A DNA stretch of 64,000 nt, from NCBI RefSeq assembly GCF_900110955.1, contig NZ_FOFR01000001.1, positions 790,410-854,409 on the forward strand, written 5' to 3'. Position 1 is the first letter of the stretch, and each line of letters begins with the position of its first letter. The notes under the pieces are model-generated. The model was not told the DNA's origin. It saw only the letters and a list, made by a program, of their open reading frames with translations, and ran no database searches. The position numbers were made by a program, and so were the translations under genes. Source of the stretch: Lentzea xinjiangensis. Lineage in GTDB: Bacteria; Actinomycetota; Actinomycetes; Mycobacteriales; Pseudonocardiaceae. Of this stretch, positions 62,871-64,000 are shown in pieces.

Positions 62871-64000
62871 ATGCCCGTGCTGCAACGCGATGTGACCCGC
62901 GAGGTCACCACCGTGCGTCCGCCGGAGTTCTCTCGGTCCGAACGCGTGCGCGTGCTCGTCGCGGCGGCGGTCGGGTCGGTGGTCGTCGGCTACGCGGCGG
63001 TGGCGGCCGTTCTCGCGCTCGTCTCCGCGACGGCCACGTACGCCGAGTTCTCCACCGGCGGGGTGCTCAGCGCCGCCGCGCCCGCGTGGCTGGCGGCGCA
63101 CCACGTGCCGTTGCGCTTCGACGCGGGCCAGCTCGGTGTGCTGCCGTTGCTGCCGACGGCGTTGCTGATGCTGCTGGTCGGCCGCACCGCCGCCGGCGCC
63201 GCGGACCGCCTGGGCCTGTACGAACCGCTGCAGGCACGCGGTGTCGTGCTGAGCATCGCCAGCGCGCACGCGGTGGTCGGCGGCACGATCGCGTTGCTGA
63301 TGGGCGAGGGTGTCGTGCGCGCCACGCCCGCCGTCGCGTTCTTCGGCTGCGCCGCCGTGTCCGGGCTGGCCGCCACGATCGGCGTGGCCCGGCGCTGCGG
63401 CCTGGTCGAGGTGGTCTTCGACAAGCTCGACCCGGTGGCGCTGCACGGTCTGCGCTCCGGGTTCATGGCATTGTTCGCGCTGGTCAGCGCGGGTGCGCTG
63501 GCGGTGGCGGCGGGACTCGCGGCCTCGTGGCCGAGGACCAGCGAGCTCTTCGCGGGGACGGGCCCGACGCTCGGGGTCGCCCTCGGCGTGTTCCTGCTGT
63601 GCCTGGGCTACCTCCCGAACGCGATCATCGCCGGGTTCTCCTACGTCGCGGGCGCCGGGTTCTCGCTGGGCGGCGTCGAGGTCACGCCGGTGCAGTTCGT
63701 CGGCGGTGTGGTGCCGCCGGTCCCGCTGCTCGCGGCGATGCCGGAGAACGGTTCCCCGTTCAGCCCCGCGGTGCTGGCGGGCGCGGCGGCGATCGGCCTG
63801 TTCGTCGGCTGGACCTGCCGGAAGGTCTCCGACCGGCCGACCTCGCGGGTACGGGCGGTGCTGGTCGCCGCGGTCACGGCGGCCGTCGGCAGCCTGGTGC
63901 TGGCCGCGACGGCCGGTGGCCGGCTCGCGTCCGGCGCGTTCGACCCGGTGACGGTGCCGGCGGGCCTGCTCGCGCTGCTCGTCGCGCTGTGGGTGCTGGT
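62871..64000 (+). CDS. DUF6350-like polytopic membrane protein (3' partial, Rv0955-like)
   Basis: The frame from the ATG at 62871 stays open to the end of the window, giving 376 codons. A short cytoplasmic start is followed by many hydrophobic helices with Gly/Ala/Val content (near 30-55, 85-105, 118-140, 150-165, 195-220, 230-265). Conserved-looking stretches are LPLLPTALLMLLVGR and YLPNAIIAGFSYVAGAGFSLGG. Position after the DUF5336 gene matches M. tuberculosis Rv0955. Function unknown. The end lies beyond the window, probably before purN/purH. Confidence 0.88.
   Translation, partial: MPVLQRDVTREVTTVRPPEFSRSERVRVLVAAAVGSVVVGYAAVAAVLALVSATATYAEFSTGGVLSAAAPAWLAAHHVPLRFDAGQLGVLPLLPTALLMLLVGRTAAGAADRLGLYEPLQARGVVLSIASAHAVVGGTIALLMGEGVVRATPAVAFFGCAAVSGLAATIGVARRCGLVEVVFDKLDPVALHGLRSGFMALFALVSAGALAVAAGLAASWPRTSELFAGTGPTLGVALGVFLLCLGYLPNAIIAGFSYVAGAGFSLGGVEVTPVQFVGGVVPPVPLLAAMPENGSPFSPAVLAGAAAIGLFVGWTCRKVSDRPTSRVRAVLVAAVTAAVGSLVLAATAGGRLASGAFDPVTVPAGLLALLVALWVL

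Overview
The window is high-GC, densely coded actinobacterial DNA with many GTG starts and few ribosome-binding sites at genes that open directly behind a -10 element. Gene content and order point to a filamentous actinomycete, most likely of the Pseudonocardiaceae (Lentzea/Saccharothrix-like); the family is an inference. It carries developmental genes known from Streptomyces (a BldM-like regulator, a WhiD/WhiB3-type Wbl protein, an SsgA-like protein). Two blocks follow gene orders I recall from Mycobacterium tuberculosis: glmS-nnr-alr-tsaE-tsaB-rimI-tsaD-groES-groEL1-whiB3-sigD-rsdA-guaB2-guaB3-choD-guaA (Rv3436c to Rv3396c), and chorismate mutase-uvrD1/pcrA-M23 peptidase-sucC-sucD-Rv0954-Rv0955. 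I see no rRNA, tRNA, CRISPR array, transposase or prophage. Layout: 1-1.85 kb holds the end of a long repeat-rich protein, probably linked to type VII secretion, plus a coupled coiled-coil partner. 1.9-3.4 kb is a membrane protein and an esterase. 3.5-9.9 kb is a cell-wall and metabolite-repair block (glmS, bifunctional NAD(P)HX repair enzyme, alr, alpha/beta hydrolase, tsaE) and a small secreted protein built of two 29-residue cysteine modules. 9.9-13.6 kb has a MatB-like malonyl-CoA synthetase and the t6A tRNA-modification cluster tsaB-rimI-tsaD. 13.6-16.7 kb holds two tandem PhoD phosphodiesterases. 16.7-18.9 kb is groES-groEL1 under a CIRCE operator. 19-24.7 kb is a regulatory island: whiD/whiB3, a CarH-like MerR protein, a helical-repeat protein, bldM, sigD, rsdA, DUF5319. 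24.8-35.8 kb is purine synthesis (guaB, guaB3, guaA) interleaved with an oxidative cluster: a ChoD-like GMC oxidase, an MBL-fold protein, an FAD monooxygenase, an aldehyde dehydrogenase and a kinase-like phosphotransferase. 35.8-50.4 kb is a signalling and envelope region: two PspC-domain proteins, one of them a histidine kinase with its response regulator; three transmembrane Ser/Thr kinases; an SsgA-like protein; a divergent EamA/LysR pair; and several single-pass membrane proteins whose outer domains resemble those of the kinases. 50.5-57.7 kb has an HDAC-like deacetylase, chorismate mutase behind a putative Phe/Tyr leader-peptide attenuator, PcrA helicase, a gene-poor palindrome-rich stretch, an M23 peptidase and a lipase-like hydrolase. 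57.8-64 kb has a polytopic membrane protein, sucCD, a DUF5336 protein and the start of a DUF6350-like protein that runs off the window. The most notable observation is 51880-51992, directly upstream of the chorismate mutase. A 22-codon reading frame contains Phe-Phe-Glu-Phe-Phe-Tyr. It overlaps a hairpin whose distal arm can pair instead with the 5' arm of a terminator-like hairpin. These are all the parts of a classical transcription attenuator. Other points of interest are the GTTAC/GTAAC palindrome between the promoter elements of the ChoD-like gene, the BldM homolog with Gly at the phosphoacceptor position, the GuaB3 paralog without the catalytic Cys, the secreted twin-module protein, and the outer domain shared by kinases and neighbouring membrane proteins.
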